Source: Streptomyces sp. YIM 98790
GTDB taxonomy: Bacteria; Actinomycetota; Actinomycetes; Streptomycetales; Streptomycetaceae
Length of the DNA stretch: 39,014 nucleotides
Direction: 5' to 3'
Assembly: GCF_011421595.1 (NCBI RefSeq)
Contig: NZ_WTLH01000030.1
Location: 1 to 39,014 of the forward strand
Shown: piece after piece, positions 17,392-24,960 of the stretch
How the letters are laid out: the number at the start of each line of letters is the position of its first letter
How positions within the stretch are numbered: position 1 is the first letter of the stretch
The notes under the pieces: generated by a model
The model's input: the letters and a program-made list of their open reading frames with translations, nothing else
What the model was told of the DNA's origin: nothing
Databases searched by the model: none
Made by a program: the position numbers and the translations under genes

Positions 17392-18615
17392 TCAGGCGCA
17401 TTGCAGCACCTCGCCCAGCTCTCGGATGCCGGGATCACTGCTCATTCTCCGGCTGAGAAGGCCGTGGAGCGTGCGAAGGTCGTCGGCCGCGTAGCGGTTG
17501 AGTCTCACCGCGTCCGGGGCGAAGGTCCGGGCCGTCTGGCTGGCGGCGTCCAGATCACCGGCCGCCGAGTGAGCGCGGGCCAGGCAGGCGCCGTACCACG
17601 CGCGGTCCCGCACGTAGCTGGCCGGAAGCTGATTCAGGAAGAGCTCAAGGGGAGCGATCGCCTGGGAGGCGTCGCGGCCGGTCCGCTCCACCAGGTCGAG
17701 CATGATCATGCCGCGCTGGCCCGCCAACCAGGTTTCGCCGTAGAAGTACATCCATGACGGCTCGTCCTCGGGGTGCTCGGCGGCGCGGCGGATCAGCCGC
17801 TCTGCGGTGTCCAGGGCGGCCAGGGTGGCGCTGGCGTCTCCGCCCAGGGCATGACCACGGGCGGTCATCTGGGTCGCCATGCCCTGTACCCCGGGTGTGA
17901 TGCGCCCTTCGTGCCAGCGGGCGGCCTCGCTCAGCCTGACGGTGCGGGACGGGTTCCCGACGCTCCAGGCAAGGTGTGCCTTCATGCTGAGAGCGGTGGC
18001 GGCCATGCTGGCGTCACCGGCCTCCATGGCCCAGTCATGCGCGCGGTCGTACCACCCCAGCGCAGCCGCCTTGTCGCCCAGGTCGTTGCACATCCAGGCG
18101 ACGAACTGCGCGTACTGGGCAACGAGACTCGTGAGCTGATCGGCAAGCGGGCCGGAAGCGTTCCGGGTGAGGGCCGAGACCGAGGACAGTTGCGCCCGTA
18201 CGACTGCGATGACCGGTCCGGCGCCGATGGTGTCCTCCGCTTTACGGTGTTCGGCAAGGCACCGGTGCAGCCACTCGGCCACAGACGCGTCGACGTGGTG
18301 GCGCGGTCGCTCCATTGTCCGGGTGATGCGGTCGTTGAGGTCGGGGTCAGGTGCCAGACCCGGAAGCGACAGGACTGGTACAGGTGGTTCGGGCGACTGG
18401 TCCGGTGAGGACTGCTTGGCCCCGAGCCGGTAGAGCGCTCCGCCGGACTCGGTGAGGTCGTCGAGCATCCGGGCAAGTCGCAGCGAAGGCTGTTGCTTCC
18501 TGCTGAGCACACGACTCAGGAACGCCCGGTCGTAGTTGAGTGCCCGTGCTGCGGCGGTTATGGAGTACCCGCTGTGTTCGAGTGCTTGCCTGGCTCGCTC
18601 CGCGAAGTCACTCAC
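17392..18615 (-). CDS. HTH (XRE-type) regulator with helical-repeat C-terminus
   Basis: A 407-residue regulator. The N-terminal helix-turn-helix (about residues 4-52) reads FAERARQALEHSGYSITAAA and then ALNYDRAFLSRVLSRKQQPS, a cro/XRE-like pattern with an Arg-rich recognition helix. After a linker (about 68-100) the rest is all-helical and TPR-like (repeated Ala/Leu/Trp helices), probably a ligand or peptide sensor. Such proteins are abundant in streptomycetes, often beside small genes like those that follow here. The start is the GTG of 18615. Inverted repeats lie immediately upstream, and a possible -35 (TTGTCA, 18649-18644) places the start point almost at the GTG, so the transcript may be leaderless and autoregulated. 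It looks less GC-rich than the flanking housekeeping genes. Its role is unknown. Confidence 0.88.
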   Translation of the reverse strand: MSDFAERARQALEHSGYSITAAARALNYDRAFLSRVLSRKQQPSLRLARMLDDLTESGGALYRLGAKQSSPDQSPEPPVPVLSLPGLAPDPDLNDRITRTMERPRHHVDASVAEWLHRCLAEHRKAEDTIGAGPVIAVVRAQLSSVSALTRNASGPLADQLTSLVAQYAQFVAWMCNDLGDKAAALGWYDRAHDWAMEAGDASMAATALSMKAHLAWSVGNPSRTVRLSEAARWHEGRITPGVQGMATQMTARGHALGGDASATLAALDTAERLIRRAAEHPEDEPSWMYFYGETWLAGQRGMIMLDLVERTGRDASQAIAPLELFLNQLPASYVRDRAWYGACLARAHSAAGDLDAASQTARTFAPDAVRLNRYAADDLRTLHGLLSRRMSSDPGIRELGEVLQCA

Positions 18616-18620
18616 TGCAA

Positions 18621-18666
18621 TCAGTCCTCACTGAGGGGGTGACTGACAACTCCTCAGTGTAGTCAC
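18621..18666. promoter_or_regulatory. Overlapping inverted repeats between the HTH regulator and the small genes
   Basis: Three inverted pairs overlap: CACTGAGG (18629-18636) with CCTCAGTG (18652-18659), TCAGTC (18621-18626) with GACTGA (18641-18646), and GTGACT (18639-18644) with AGTCAC (18661-18666). They sit 6-50 bases ahead of the regulator's GTG, a position suited to autorepression and to control of the divergent small operon. Confidence 0.5.
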
Positions 18667-18783
18667 GCTGGTCACCTGTTGAGTCACACACGGCGGCGCA
18701 AACCATGGTCACGCAAGCACGTACCCCCGCGACGTGGCGACGTCCGGGGGCGTGGCCAGACGCTGACAAGGAGCGCTGACGGA

Positions 18784-19059
18784 ATGAAGAGTAACGCCGG
18801 GTCGCCGGTGGGTGGTGCGGCCGGGAGCGGGAAGCGGCCACCGGAGCTGCGTACGGGTGTGGTGGCCCGTGACACCGTGCGGGACAGGGTCGGAGAAGTG
18901 ATGGACTTCGACCGCATCTGGGTGCACCTGCGCCCGCTGGGAGGCGGCCGGGAGTGGCAGGCGGACCGTGAGGACGTGGTGGTCCTCGGCGATCCTGCGT
19001 CGCTCAGCGCCCGGGTGGCCGTGACGAACAACCGGTCACGGCGGGGGACGCTGCGATGA
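18784..19059 (+). CDS. Small hypothetical protein (91 aa) of the HTH/DUF7848 module
   Basis: A 91-residue soluble protein. The N-terminus is flexible (Gly/Ser/Lys). The core, from TGVVARDTVRDRVGEVMDFD through the VHLRPLGGGREWQADRED segment, looks like a small beta-barrel of the type found in many short Streptomyces proteins encoded beside XRE regulators. I know no function. The ATG at 18784 has AAGGAG 10 bases upstream; the longer frame (from 18679) runs into the regulatory region. Its stop overlaps the next start in ATGA, so the two are translationally coupled. Confidence 0.8.
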   Translation: MKSNAGSPVGGAAGSGKRPPELRTGVVARDTVRDRVGEVMDFDRIWVHLRPLGGGREWQADREDVVVLGDPASLSARVAVTNNRSRRGTLR

Positions 19060-19370
19060 GCCGGGCTGTCATCAGAACGGCCGAGTGGACACTGACGCTG
19101 GACCCGTCGCCGGAGATGCCCCGGGCGGAGTTCGCAGCCGAATGCGCGGACTGCGGTGCGAAGTCGCTGACGGCACGGGATGAGCCGCTGTCGGTAGAGA
19201 TGTGGGCGATCAAGCACACGGGGCTGAACCCCTCGCACCGGCGGTTCGCGCTGCGGATTGAACAGCGCTGGGTGGTGGAACCGGCGCCGGGCAACCCCTA
19301 CTACGACAGTGACGCAGCAGAGCGGCGCGACTGGGCGTCTGGGATGAGGTTGTCGGGTAGCGACCGGTGA
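19056..19370 (+). CDS. DUF7848-like protein (104 aa)
   Basis: A 104-residue protein. It opens with VIRTAEWTLTLDPSPEMP, then FAAECADCGAKSL with a CxxC that may bind zinc, then MWAIKHTGLNPSHRRFAL. This matches my recollection of the DUF7848 family, a set of small proteins common in Streptomyces and usually found next to XRE regulators. Biochemical function is not established. The ATG overlaps the upstream stop by four bases. The start of a further small frame overlaps its own stop (GTGATG at 19367-19372). Confidence 0.82.
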   Translation: MSRAVIRTAEWTLTLDPSPEMPRAEFAAECADCGAKSLTARDEPLSVEMWAIKHTGLNPSHRRFALRIEQRWVVEPAPGNPYYDSDAAERRDWASGMRLSGSDR

Positions 19371-19645
19371 TGGTTCCCCGGGGGCTTCTTCGCGCACCGG
19401 CTCCCGGGGTTGCGGCGGATGGCTGTCCGTCGTGTGCGGTCCGGTTCCCGCTGTGGCTCACGGGGACCGGGCCGCTTACCTGCGTCTGCGGCCGGGGTTG
19501 GGCTGGTGGTGGTTCAGCGGTGGGTGAGGGCCGCCGCGGATGCCGCGCTGCTGCCAGTCCCGGCAGATGCTCGACAGGCTCTCCCCCGCCAGCGCCCGGC
19601 CGGCGCCCTCGCGGATGGTCTCGGCCTCGGCCTCCCGGACGGTGA
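19370..19645 (+). CDS. Possible zinc-ribbon small gene, probably truncated
   Basis: Starting at the ATG overlapping the DUF7848 stop, the first 45 residues contain CPSC and, 19 residues later, CVCG, spaced like a zinc ribbon. After about residue 48 (base 19510) the translation turns into low-complexity Arg/Pro/Gly and runs antisense to the integrase remnant. That suggests the native 3' end was lost at a rearrangement junction. The coupling to the previous gene supports the 5' part being real. No function is assigned; the whole call is tentative. Confidence 0.4.
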   Translation: MVPRGLLRAPAPGVAADGCPSCAVRFPLWLTGTGPLTCVCGRGWAGGGSAVGEGRRGCRAAASPGRCSTGSPPPAPGRRPRGWSRPRPPGR

Positions 19646-20153
19646 CACGGTCGTCCTCGTAGCCGAACGGGCGCATACCTCCCCCGGCGACCTTGCCGCT
19701 CTCGGCGGCCTGTCGGCGCTGGCGCTTCTGGCGCTCGGCCTTGTGCTCCGCCTCATGCCGGGCGGCGGCGCCCAGCATCCGGGCCACCATGCGCCCGGTC
19801 GGGGTCGCCAGATCGATTTCCCCGCTGACGTGGCCAGTTCGAGGCGGTACCGGTCCGCCAGATCGATCACGTCTTCCAGTTCGCGGGGCGAGCGGGTAAG
19901 GCGGTCCACATGCCAGCACACGACCGCATCGACGTAGCCGCTGTGGATGTCCCGCAAGAGTTCCTGCCACTTCGGCGCGGGGCTCCCGAATAGGCGCTGA
20001 CGTCGTTGTCGGGGTGGACGGCGATGACTTCCCAGCCCTTGCGGGCGCACAGGGCACGGCAGTCCTCCTCCTGGCGGGCCACCCCAGCCCTGCGCCGCCC
20101 CGGTCCTGGCTGATCCGGCAGTAGATCGCTGCTCGTCGGCTCACGGGATACAT
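19476..20153 (-). pseudogene. Decayed large serine recombinase (phage/ICE integrase), N-terminal half
   Basis: Reading three frames in turn restores an integrase N-terminus: RRAAIYCRISQDR (with the nucleophilic Ser), then ARQEEDCRALCARKGWEVIA, then DAVVCWHVDRLTRSPRELED, then EIDLATPTGRMVARMLGAAA followed by RHEAEHKAERQKRQRR. Each switch is explained by one lost base in a short run: C-run 20082-20085, GG 19974-19975 and C 19829. After WQQRGIR the family sequence stops, and a short unrelated tail reaches TAA 19476, so about half of a typical 450-600 residue integrase is missing. I start it at the ATG of 20153. It marks this stretch as the relic of an integrated element. Three errors in one gene among intact neighbours argue for decay rather than sequencing faults. 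Confidence 0.85.
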
Positions 20154-20621
20154 AGGGTTCAGGCTCGTAGGCACCGGTGTCTTCTGCCCCGTGGGCTTCT
20201 TCCCCGCCGAGAGCGGGCCCGGGGCCTTCCCCGGCCGGTCGCACCCGGCTCGGCGCACGGCCCCGTTGCGGACGATCCGCTCGTCCGAGAGGGGGTCGTT
20301 CGCTTCCCCTTCGAGGAAGTGGCTCAGCAGGAGCCGCTGTGTGTGGCGCATCAGACGGCATCGCGGCGGCGCCCGGCTCGGCGCACGTCCGGGCGCTCCC
20401 GGGCTGGCACGCTCGACCTGCGCACCCGGGCGCACACCCCCGGGTCCACGGGCACGTCCTCGCCAGGAGTGATGGGAGGTGCGTCCTCCGGTCCGGTGGT
20501 TCCGGTGGTCCTGATGGGTGATGCGGTGGGCGCTGCGGCGCGCCACCGGGCGGGGCCGCGGGCAGCCTGCGGGACCGGGCGGCATCAACCGGGCCGCCCA
20601 TCCTGACGGGACCGGACCGGC
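20154..20621. other. 468-base region without an intact gene upstream of the integrase relic
   Basis: The minus-strand frame of the integrase stays open through here, but I see no recognisable domain in it. No plus-strand frame looks convincing. Base composition is mixed, with some ordinary GC-rich sequence. It may hold the integrase promoter or other eroded element DNA. I found no copy of the msrA 3' end here that would mark an attachment site. Confidence 0.4.
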
Positions 20622-21116
20622 ATGTACTTCAGACATCTGGCACACGGGGTACGGGCCTCGCTGCGCAACAACGGGCAGGCGTACGGGTTCTCGGTGTCGA
20701 TCACGGCATCGCTGGCGCTGCTGAACGCCGAGGCGAGGCTGTCCGGAGCGGTGCACATCATCTACTTCGCGCTGGGCGCGGCGGCGGCGTTCAGCATGCT
20801 GGAGGCGCTGGGGTCGGCGGGATTCCGCCGGCCGCTGGAGCGGGAGCCGGGCACGGTCACGGCCCTGGGCATCTCGCTCAGCCCGGTCTCCGTGGGCAGC
20901 TCGGCGCTGCTGGCGTGGGCGGTCGCCCACTTCGTCGGCGGGCTGGCGGCCTGGCCGCTGACCGGTTTCCTGGTGTCCGTCGGGTACTCGACGGTGGCCG
21001 GGGTGGAGCTCGCCCTGGCCCAGCGGGCACAGGAATCGTCGGAGCACGGCACGGAGACCGAGCGGGAGGCCACCGAGGAAGAGGAGGAGCACCGCCGCGG
21101 CGGCGAGGGGGAGTAG
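20622..21116 (+). CDS. Small multi-pass membrane protein with acidic tail
   Basis: A 164-residue protein with about four hydrophobic segments (roughly 21-36, 43-62, 80-104 and 107-128) and a highly acidic C-terminal tail (EHGTETEREATEEEEEHRRG). The N-terminus (MYFRHLAHGVRASLRNNGQA) is basic, so it should face the cytoplasm. No family is recognised. The ATG at 20622 is the first good start, though the ribosome binding site is weak. It is the first intact gene after the integrase relic and reads in the same direction as the SUKH gene 93 bases downstream. Confidence 0.72.
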   Translation: MYFRHLAHGVRASLRNNGQAYGFSVSITASLALLNAEARLSGAVHIIYFALGAAAAFSMLEALGSAGFRRPLEREPGTVTALGISLSPVSVGSSALLAWAVAHFVGGLAAWPLTGFLVSVGYSTVAGVELALAQRAQESSEHGTETEREATEEEEEHRRGGEGE

Positions 21117-21209
21117 CCCGGCGGCGGGACGGCCGGGCATCCGGCGGCTTCTTCCGCCGGCGGCAGCGTCCGGTGAGGGTCTGTCAGTGCGGGGTGGGAT
21201 GGTGGAGCC

Positions 21210-22379
21210 ATGGAAGTGGCGGGGTTGGTGACGGTGGACCGGGAGTGTCCGCCGGCCGGCGTGCGGGTCGACTGGGGGGCGGTGGAGGAGTGGCTCGGCG
21301 TGCGGCTGCCGGGCGCCTACAAGGCGCTGGCCGAGGCCTGGGGGCCGGCGGATGTCGGTGAGCATGTGTGGCTGCATGTGCCGTGCCGCCAGCAGGGCCG
21401 GTTCGACTACGGCGACTGGCTGCGCTCCACGCACCGCATGTGCCGGATACTCAGCCGGGAGGCGGGTGGCGGGCGGGCGCCGGAGTTCCGGCCGTCACCG
21501 GGCGGGCTGCTGGCCTGGGGGACGACCCGCTCCGGCGAGGAGCTGTTCTGGGACACCTCGGCGGCGGACGACCCGGACGGCTGGACGGTCGCGGTGTTCC
21601 AGCGGGACGCCCTGTACCGGGGAGCCGCTCCGTGGTGGAGCACGGGGCTGACCCTGCCGGAGTTCCTGGCGGCGGTGGTACGCGGACCGGTGACGCCGCC
21701 GGCCGGCACGGCGATCGGGCCGCTGCCCGCGGTGGTGGCCCGGAACCGGCTGCTGACCAGGCCCGAGCCCTGGGTTCCGCCGCCGCGGCGGGAGCCGCTG
21801 CCGCCCGGCCGGCGGCGGTTCGCGCTGGAGACGGGCCGCGGGATGGCGGCGCTGCGGGTGCTGGTGCCGCCGCCGGACCGTGCCGAGCCGGGGAATCTGG
21901 GCTGGGAGTGGCTGGCCGGGGAGCTGGGCACCCGGCTGCCGCGGGAGTACGCGGAGCTGATGCGGGTCTACGGCGCCGGGGTGTGGGCCGAGTGGCTGCG
22001 GTTCCGGCCCCCGCTGGACGGCGGCGAGGCGGGGCTGGTCGCGCTGGCCCGGGCGGAGGCGCGGGCCTGCCGGGAGCTGCGGGCGGAGTTCCCGGAGGAG
22101 TATCCGCTGCCGGTGTGGCCGGAGCCGGGCGGGCTGCTGCCGTTCGCCGACTCGGTGGACGGTGATGTGCTGGGCTGGCTCACCGGGGGCGAGCCGGACA
22201 CCTGGCCGCTGGTGATCCGCCCCCGGCATACCGGCCGGGGCGCGGTGCTGCGCGGCACGTCGCTGGTCGGGATGGTGCTGAGCTGGCTGCGCGGCGAGGG
22301 GCGGATATCCGGCCTCCCGGCCCTGGACCGGGACGACGATCCGCTGGAGTTCGCCACCTTCCGGCAGCCGTTCCGCTGA
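21210..22379 (+). CDS. Tandem SUKH (SMI1/KNR4) domain protein
   Basis: A 389-residue protein containing two SUKH-like domains. Domain 1 (about 12-160) starts VDWGAVEEWLGVRLPGAYKA and includes EELFWDTSAADDPDGWTVAV. Domain 2 (about 222-380) starts WLAGELGTRLPREYAELMRV and includes LPFADSVDGDVLGWLTGGEP. Both show the SMI1/KNR4 pattern of an early LP..Y motif and a later LxWxT/D..G strand. A Pro/Arg-rich linker joins them. SUKH proteins are best known as immunity proteins against nuclease and other toxins, but many orphan copies exist in Streptomyces. No toxin gene is visible nearby. It converges on the UbiB-like gene. Confidence 0.82.
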   Translation: MEVAGLVTVDRECPPAGVRVDWGAVEEWLGVRLPGAYKALAEAWGPADVGEHVWLHVPCRQQGRFDYGDWLRSTHRMCRILSREAGGGRAPEFRPSPGGLLAWGTTRSGEELFWDTSAADDPDGWTVAVFQRDALYRGAAPWWSTGLTLPEFLAAVVRGPVTPPAGTAIGPLPAVVARNRLLTRPEPWVPPPRREPLPPGRRRFALETGRGMAALRVLVPPPDRAEPGNLGWEWLAGELGTRLPREYAELMRVYGAGVWAEWLRFRPPLDGGEAGLVALARAEARACRELRAEFPEEYPLPVWPEPGGLLPFADSVDGDVLGWLTGGEPDTWPLVIRPRHTGRGAVLRGTSLVGMVLSWLRGEGRISGLPALDRDDDPLEFATFRQPFR

Positions 22380-22573
22380 CCGGGCCGGAGCGGCCGGGCC
22401 GCCCCGGCATCCGGCCGTTCACGGAGCACGGCGGTCCGGGCCTGCCGGCTCCGGCCGCCTGCCGCGGCACCGCACCCCTCGGCACCCCGCTGCCCGTCCC
22501 CGGCCGTGGCCACCACCACGCACCGCTCCTCCCTGGCCGCCCTCGCTGCTGCGCCCGGGACCCGGTGCGCGGG

Positions 22574-24148
22574 TCAGCGGATGCGGCGGCGGTGGTCGAG
22601 GAGCAGCGCCAGCGCGCCCAGCGCCAGCAGCCCCGCGTACCGGCCGCGGCCGGCGCCGCGCTCGGCCGGCCCGGGCAGCGGATGCCGGATGTCCAGCGCG
22701 ATGCGGCGGTTGGCGGCGTCGCTGAGCACGCTGCGGAACTGGTCGGGCGCCACCACCCCGGCCAGCATCAGTTCCATCGCCATCCGGCCGAGCTGCGGCA
22801 GCGAGACCATCTCGCCCACCAGCGCCATCAGGATGGTCCGCACCTCGCTCTGGAAGACCTCGGACAGCGCGAGCTCGGGCGCCAGGCAGCGCACCGAGCC
22901 CTCCAGATTGGCGAAGGACTTGCCGAGCAGGGAGATGGTGGGGGCGGAGGCGATGCCGCGCTTGGTGGCCTTCTCCAGGACGGTGGTGAAGGAGACGCCG
23001 AAGTTCAGCTCGTCCAGCGAGGCGCTGCTGACCCGGGGGATGAACGCGGCCATGTCGGAGGCGAAGGCGGGGAAGTTGGCCCAGGACGTGGAGCGGCCCA
23101 TCTCGGCCCAGTGCCGGGCCAGGCCGTGTCCGTCGTTGGTGGCCAGCGCCATCAGCAGCGGCATCAGCTGGAGGCTGGTGCGCCGGTCCAGCCGTCCGAC
23201 CATGCCCCAGTCGATCAGGGTGGCCGGGCCGCCGGGCATCGCGAAGACGTTCCCGGCGTGCGGATCGGCGTGGAAGAACCGGTCCACGAAATAGCCCCGG
23301 TACATGAAGGACAGCAGCTCGCGGCCGATCTCCTTGCGTTCCCGCTCGCTGAACGCCCGCTTGTCGGTGTAGCGCACCGACTCGCCCGGTGCCATGGACT
23401 GCACCAGCACCCGCGGGGTGGCGTGCAGCACCTCCGGCACCTGGAGGGTGCGGTACCTGTGCCGCCGGATGTTGGCCCGGGCGGTGTCCATGTGGGCCGC
23501 CTCACCGGTGAAGTCGAGCTCCGGTTCCATGGCGTCGAAGACCGAGCCGAGCATGGCTTCGAGGTCGATGAGTTCGTTGAACTTCGGTGCGGTGCGAGCC
23601 ACGATCCGGGCCGCCTTGCGCAGCAGCGCCATGTCGGCCAGCACCGACGCCCTGATGCCGGGGCGCTGGATCTTGACCACAGCCCTCCGGCCGCCGGGCA
23701 GGCGCGCCCGGTAGACCTGGGCGAGCGAGGCGGCACCCAGCGGCTCCACGGTGTCGATGTCGTCGAAACGGTACTTCCAGTCGGGGCCGAGATCGCGCTC
23801 CAGCTGGGGCTCGAACACCGAGAACGGCCGGACGTCCACCTGGTCGTGCAGATTCTGCAGCTCCGCGATCATGGCGGGCGGGACCATGTCGGGCCGGGTG
23901 GAGAGGATCTGGCCGAGTTTCACGTAGAACGGGCCCAGGCTCTCCAGGGCGTGCCGGACGGCCTTGGCCCGGCGCTGCTCGGCGCTGACCGGGTCCTCCG
24001 CCGGATCCGACTGGGGCGGCGGCGGTACCTCTCTGAGCATCGGCAGCGGCCACCGGCGGTCCCGGGCCAGCTCGCCGACTTCTGCGGCGACGAGCTGGCC
24101 CAGGATTCTCACCACCAGACGCAGACGATCGCCGACCTTGGCGGCCAC
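22574..24148 (-). CDS. UbiB/ABC1 (ADCK) family atypical kinase
   Basis: A 524-residue atypical kinase/ATPase. The family hallmarks are all present: KLGQ in FYVKLGQILSTRPD (77-80), the Ala-rich nucleotide loop GAASLAQV (138-145, in place of AAAS), the VVK lysine (Lys159), the catalytic HADPHAGN (293-300), and the metal-binding DWG (313-315) where kinases have DFG. The C-terminus is Arg-rich with a single hydrophobic stretch (YAGLLALGALALLLDH), probably a membrane anchor. UbiB relatives support quinone synthesis or lipid homeostasis; actinobacterial copies outnumber quinone pathways, so the substrate is open. The GTG at 24148 is the likely start. It follows the Arg-Asp-repeat and sigma genes on the same strand. 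Confidence 0.9.
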   Translation of the reverse strand: MAAKVGDRLRLVVRILGQLVAAEVGELARDRRWPLPMLREVPPPPQSDPAEDPVSAEQRRAKAVRHALESLGPFYVKLGQILSTRPDMVPPAMIAELQNLHDQVDVRPFSVFEPQLERDLGPDWKYRFDDIDTVEPLGAASLAQVYRARLPGGRRAVVKIQRPGIRASVLADMALLRKAARIVARTAPKFNELIDLEAMLGSVFDAMEPELDFTGEAAHMDTARANIRRHRYRTLQVPEVLHATPRVLVQSMAPGESVRYTDKRAFSERERKEIGRELLSFMYRGYFVDRFFHADPHAGNVFAMPGGPATLIDWGMVGRLDRRTSLQLMPLLMALATNDGHGLARHWAEMGRSTSWANFPAFASDMAAFIPRVSSASLDELNFGVSFTTVLEKATKRGIASAPTISLLGKSFANLEGSVRCLAPELALSEVFQSEVRTILMALVGEMVSLPQLGRMAMELMLAGVVAPDQFRSVLSDAANRRIALDIRHPLPGPAERGAGRGRYAGLLALGALALLLDHRRRIR

Positions 24149-24278
24149 TGCCTCGGTGCCTCCCTGTTCGCGGACGGAAGTGATCGGGACGGGCGGTTCG
24201 CGGAAGGACGGGCTGCTGAGCAGCCGTCTGCCCGGAGCACCGCGCGGCGGATCACCGGACGGCGTGCGCAGGTGGTGG

Positions 24279-24860
24279 TCAGCCGACGGCCTTGGCGCCG
24301 CCAGGAGTGGGTGTCAGGGCGTTGACGCTGGCCTGGAGCGCCTCCAGGGTTCCGGCCATGGAGGCCATGAGTTCAGTGAGCCGGTTGAGCTGCGCGGGCA
24401 TGGCGGCCAGCCCTTCCATCGCGCCGACGGCGCCGAGCGGGCTGCCCGCACCGCCGCCCCCCGCACCGCTCGCGAGCTGCCCGGCCGCGTTTCCCGCGCC
24501 GCTGGTCAGCTGCCCGACGGCGCCGAGCGGGCCGGCGGCTCCGCCGCCGGACGCGCCGGTCGCCGCACCGAGCGCGGTCAGCGGGTTGATTCCCAGCTGG
24601 GTCAGCGCTCCGACGGTGCGCAGGGTGTCCTCCGGCAGCGCGGAGACCCAGTTTCCGAACCGGTCCCGGCGGCGGTCCCGGTCACGGTCCCGGTCCCGTT
24701 CACGGTCCCAGTCCCAGCCCCGGTCGCGGTCACGGCCGCGGTCCCGGCGGCGGTCCCGCTCGTCGCGATCGAGGATTTCGTCGAAGGCTTCCTTGCAGGC
24801 GTCGACGGTGTCCCCGATCAAATCCTTGAGTGTTTCCTGGGTGTTTTTCCTGTCGGACAT
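24279..24860 (-). CDS. Arg-Asp-repeat protein with Gly/Ala-rich C-terminus
   Basis: A 193-residue protein with no family that I recognise. A short helical N-terminus (1-30, ETLKDLIGDTVDACKEAFDE) leads into a mixed-charge segment of Arg-Asp dipeptides (about 31-68). The middle is Gly/Ala-rich with repeated PLGAVGxxx units. The C-terminal helix (about 155-185, LAAMPAQLNRLTELMASMAG) is amphipathic and could oligomerise. The RD segment is encoded by CGGTCC hexamer repeats at about 24660-24762. The ATG at 24860 has GGAAGAAGAG just ahead. It lies between the sigma factor and the UbiB-like gene, all on the minus strand, which suggests a common unit. A scaffold or condensate role is only a guess. Confidence 0.75.
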   Translation of the reverse strand: MSDRKNTQETLKDLIGDTVDACKEAFDEILDRDERDRRRDRGRDRDRGWDWDRERDRDRDRDRRRDRFGNWVSALPEDTLRTVGALTQLGINPLTALGAATGASGGGAAGPLGAVGQLTSGAGNAAGQLASGAGGGGAGSPLGAVGAMEGLAAMPAQLNRLTELMASMAGTLEALQASVNALTPTPGGAKAVG

Positions 24861-24960
24861 GTTCTCTTCTTCCCTTCCGTAAGGCCCGGAAGGCGCCGGC
24901 CCGCCGGCCGCGGCCGGCCGCGGCCCGGCGTGTTCTCCGTGGATGTCCCGGCGGCCGTGG

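Noticed and set aside
20319..20606. Plus-strand frame upstream of the membrane protein gene
   Set aside because: Arg/Pro-rich translation without a ribosome site or domain; it overlaps eroded element DNA.
17162..20621. Attachment-site duplication flanking the island
   Set aside because: I looked for a second copy of the msrA 3' end or the 27-bp insertion near 20150-20621 and found none by eye. A systematic search might still find a short core.
24292..24882. Plus-strand frame with Arg-Ser repeats resembling an SR protein
   Set aside because: It is the reverse complement of the Arg-Asp repeat gene. It lacks a good start, and the hexamer repeat generates RS by chance.
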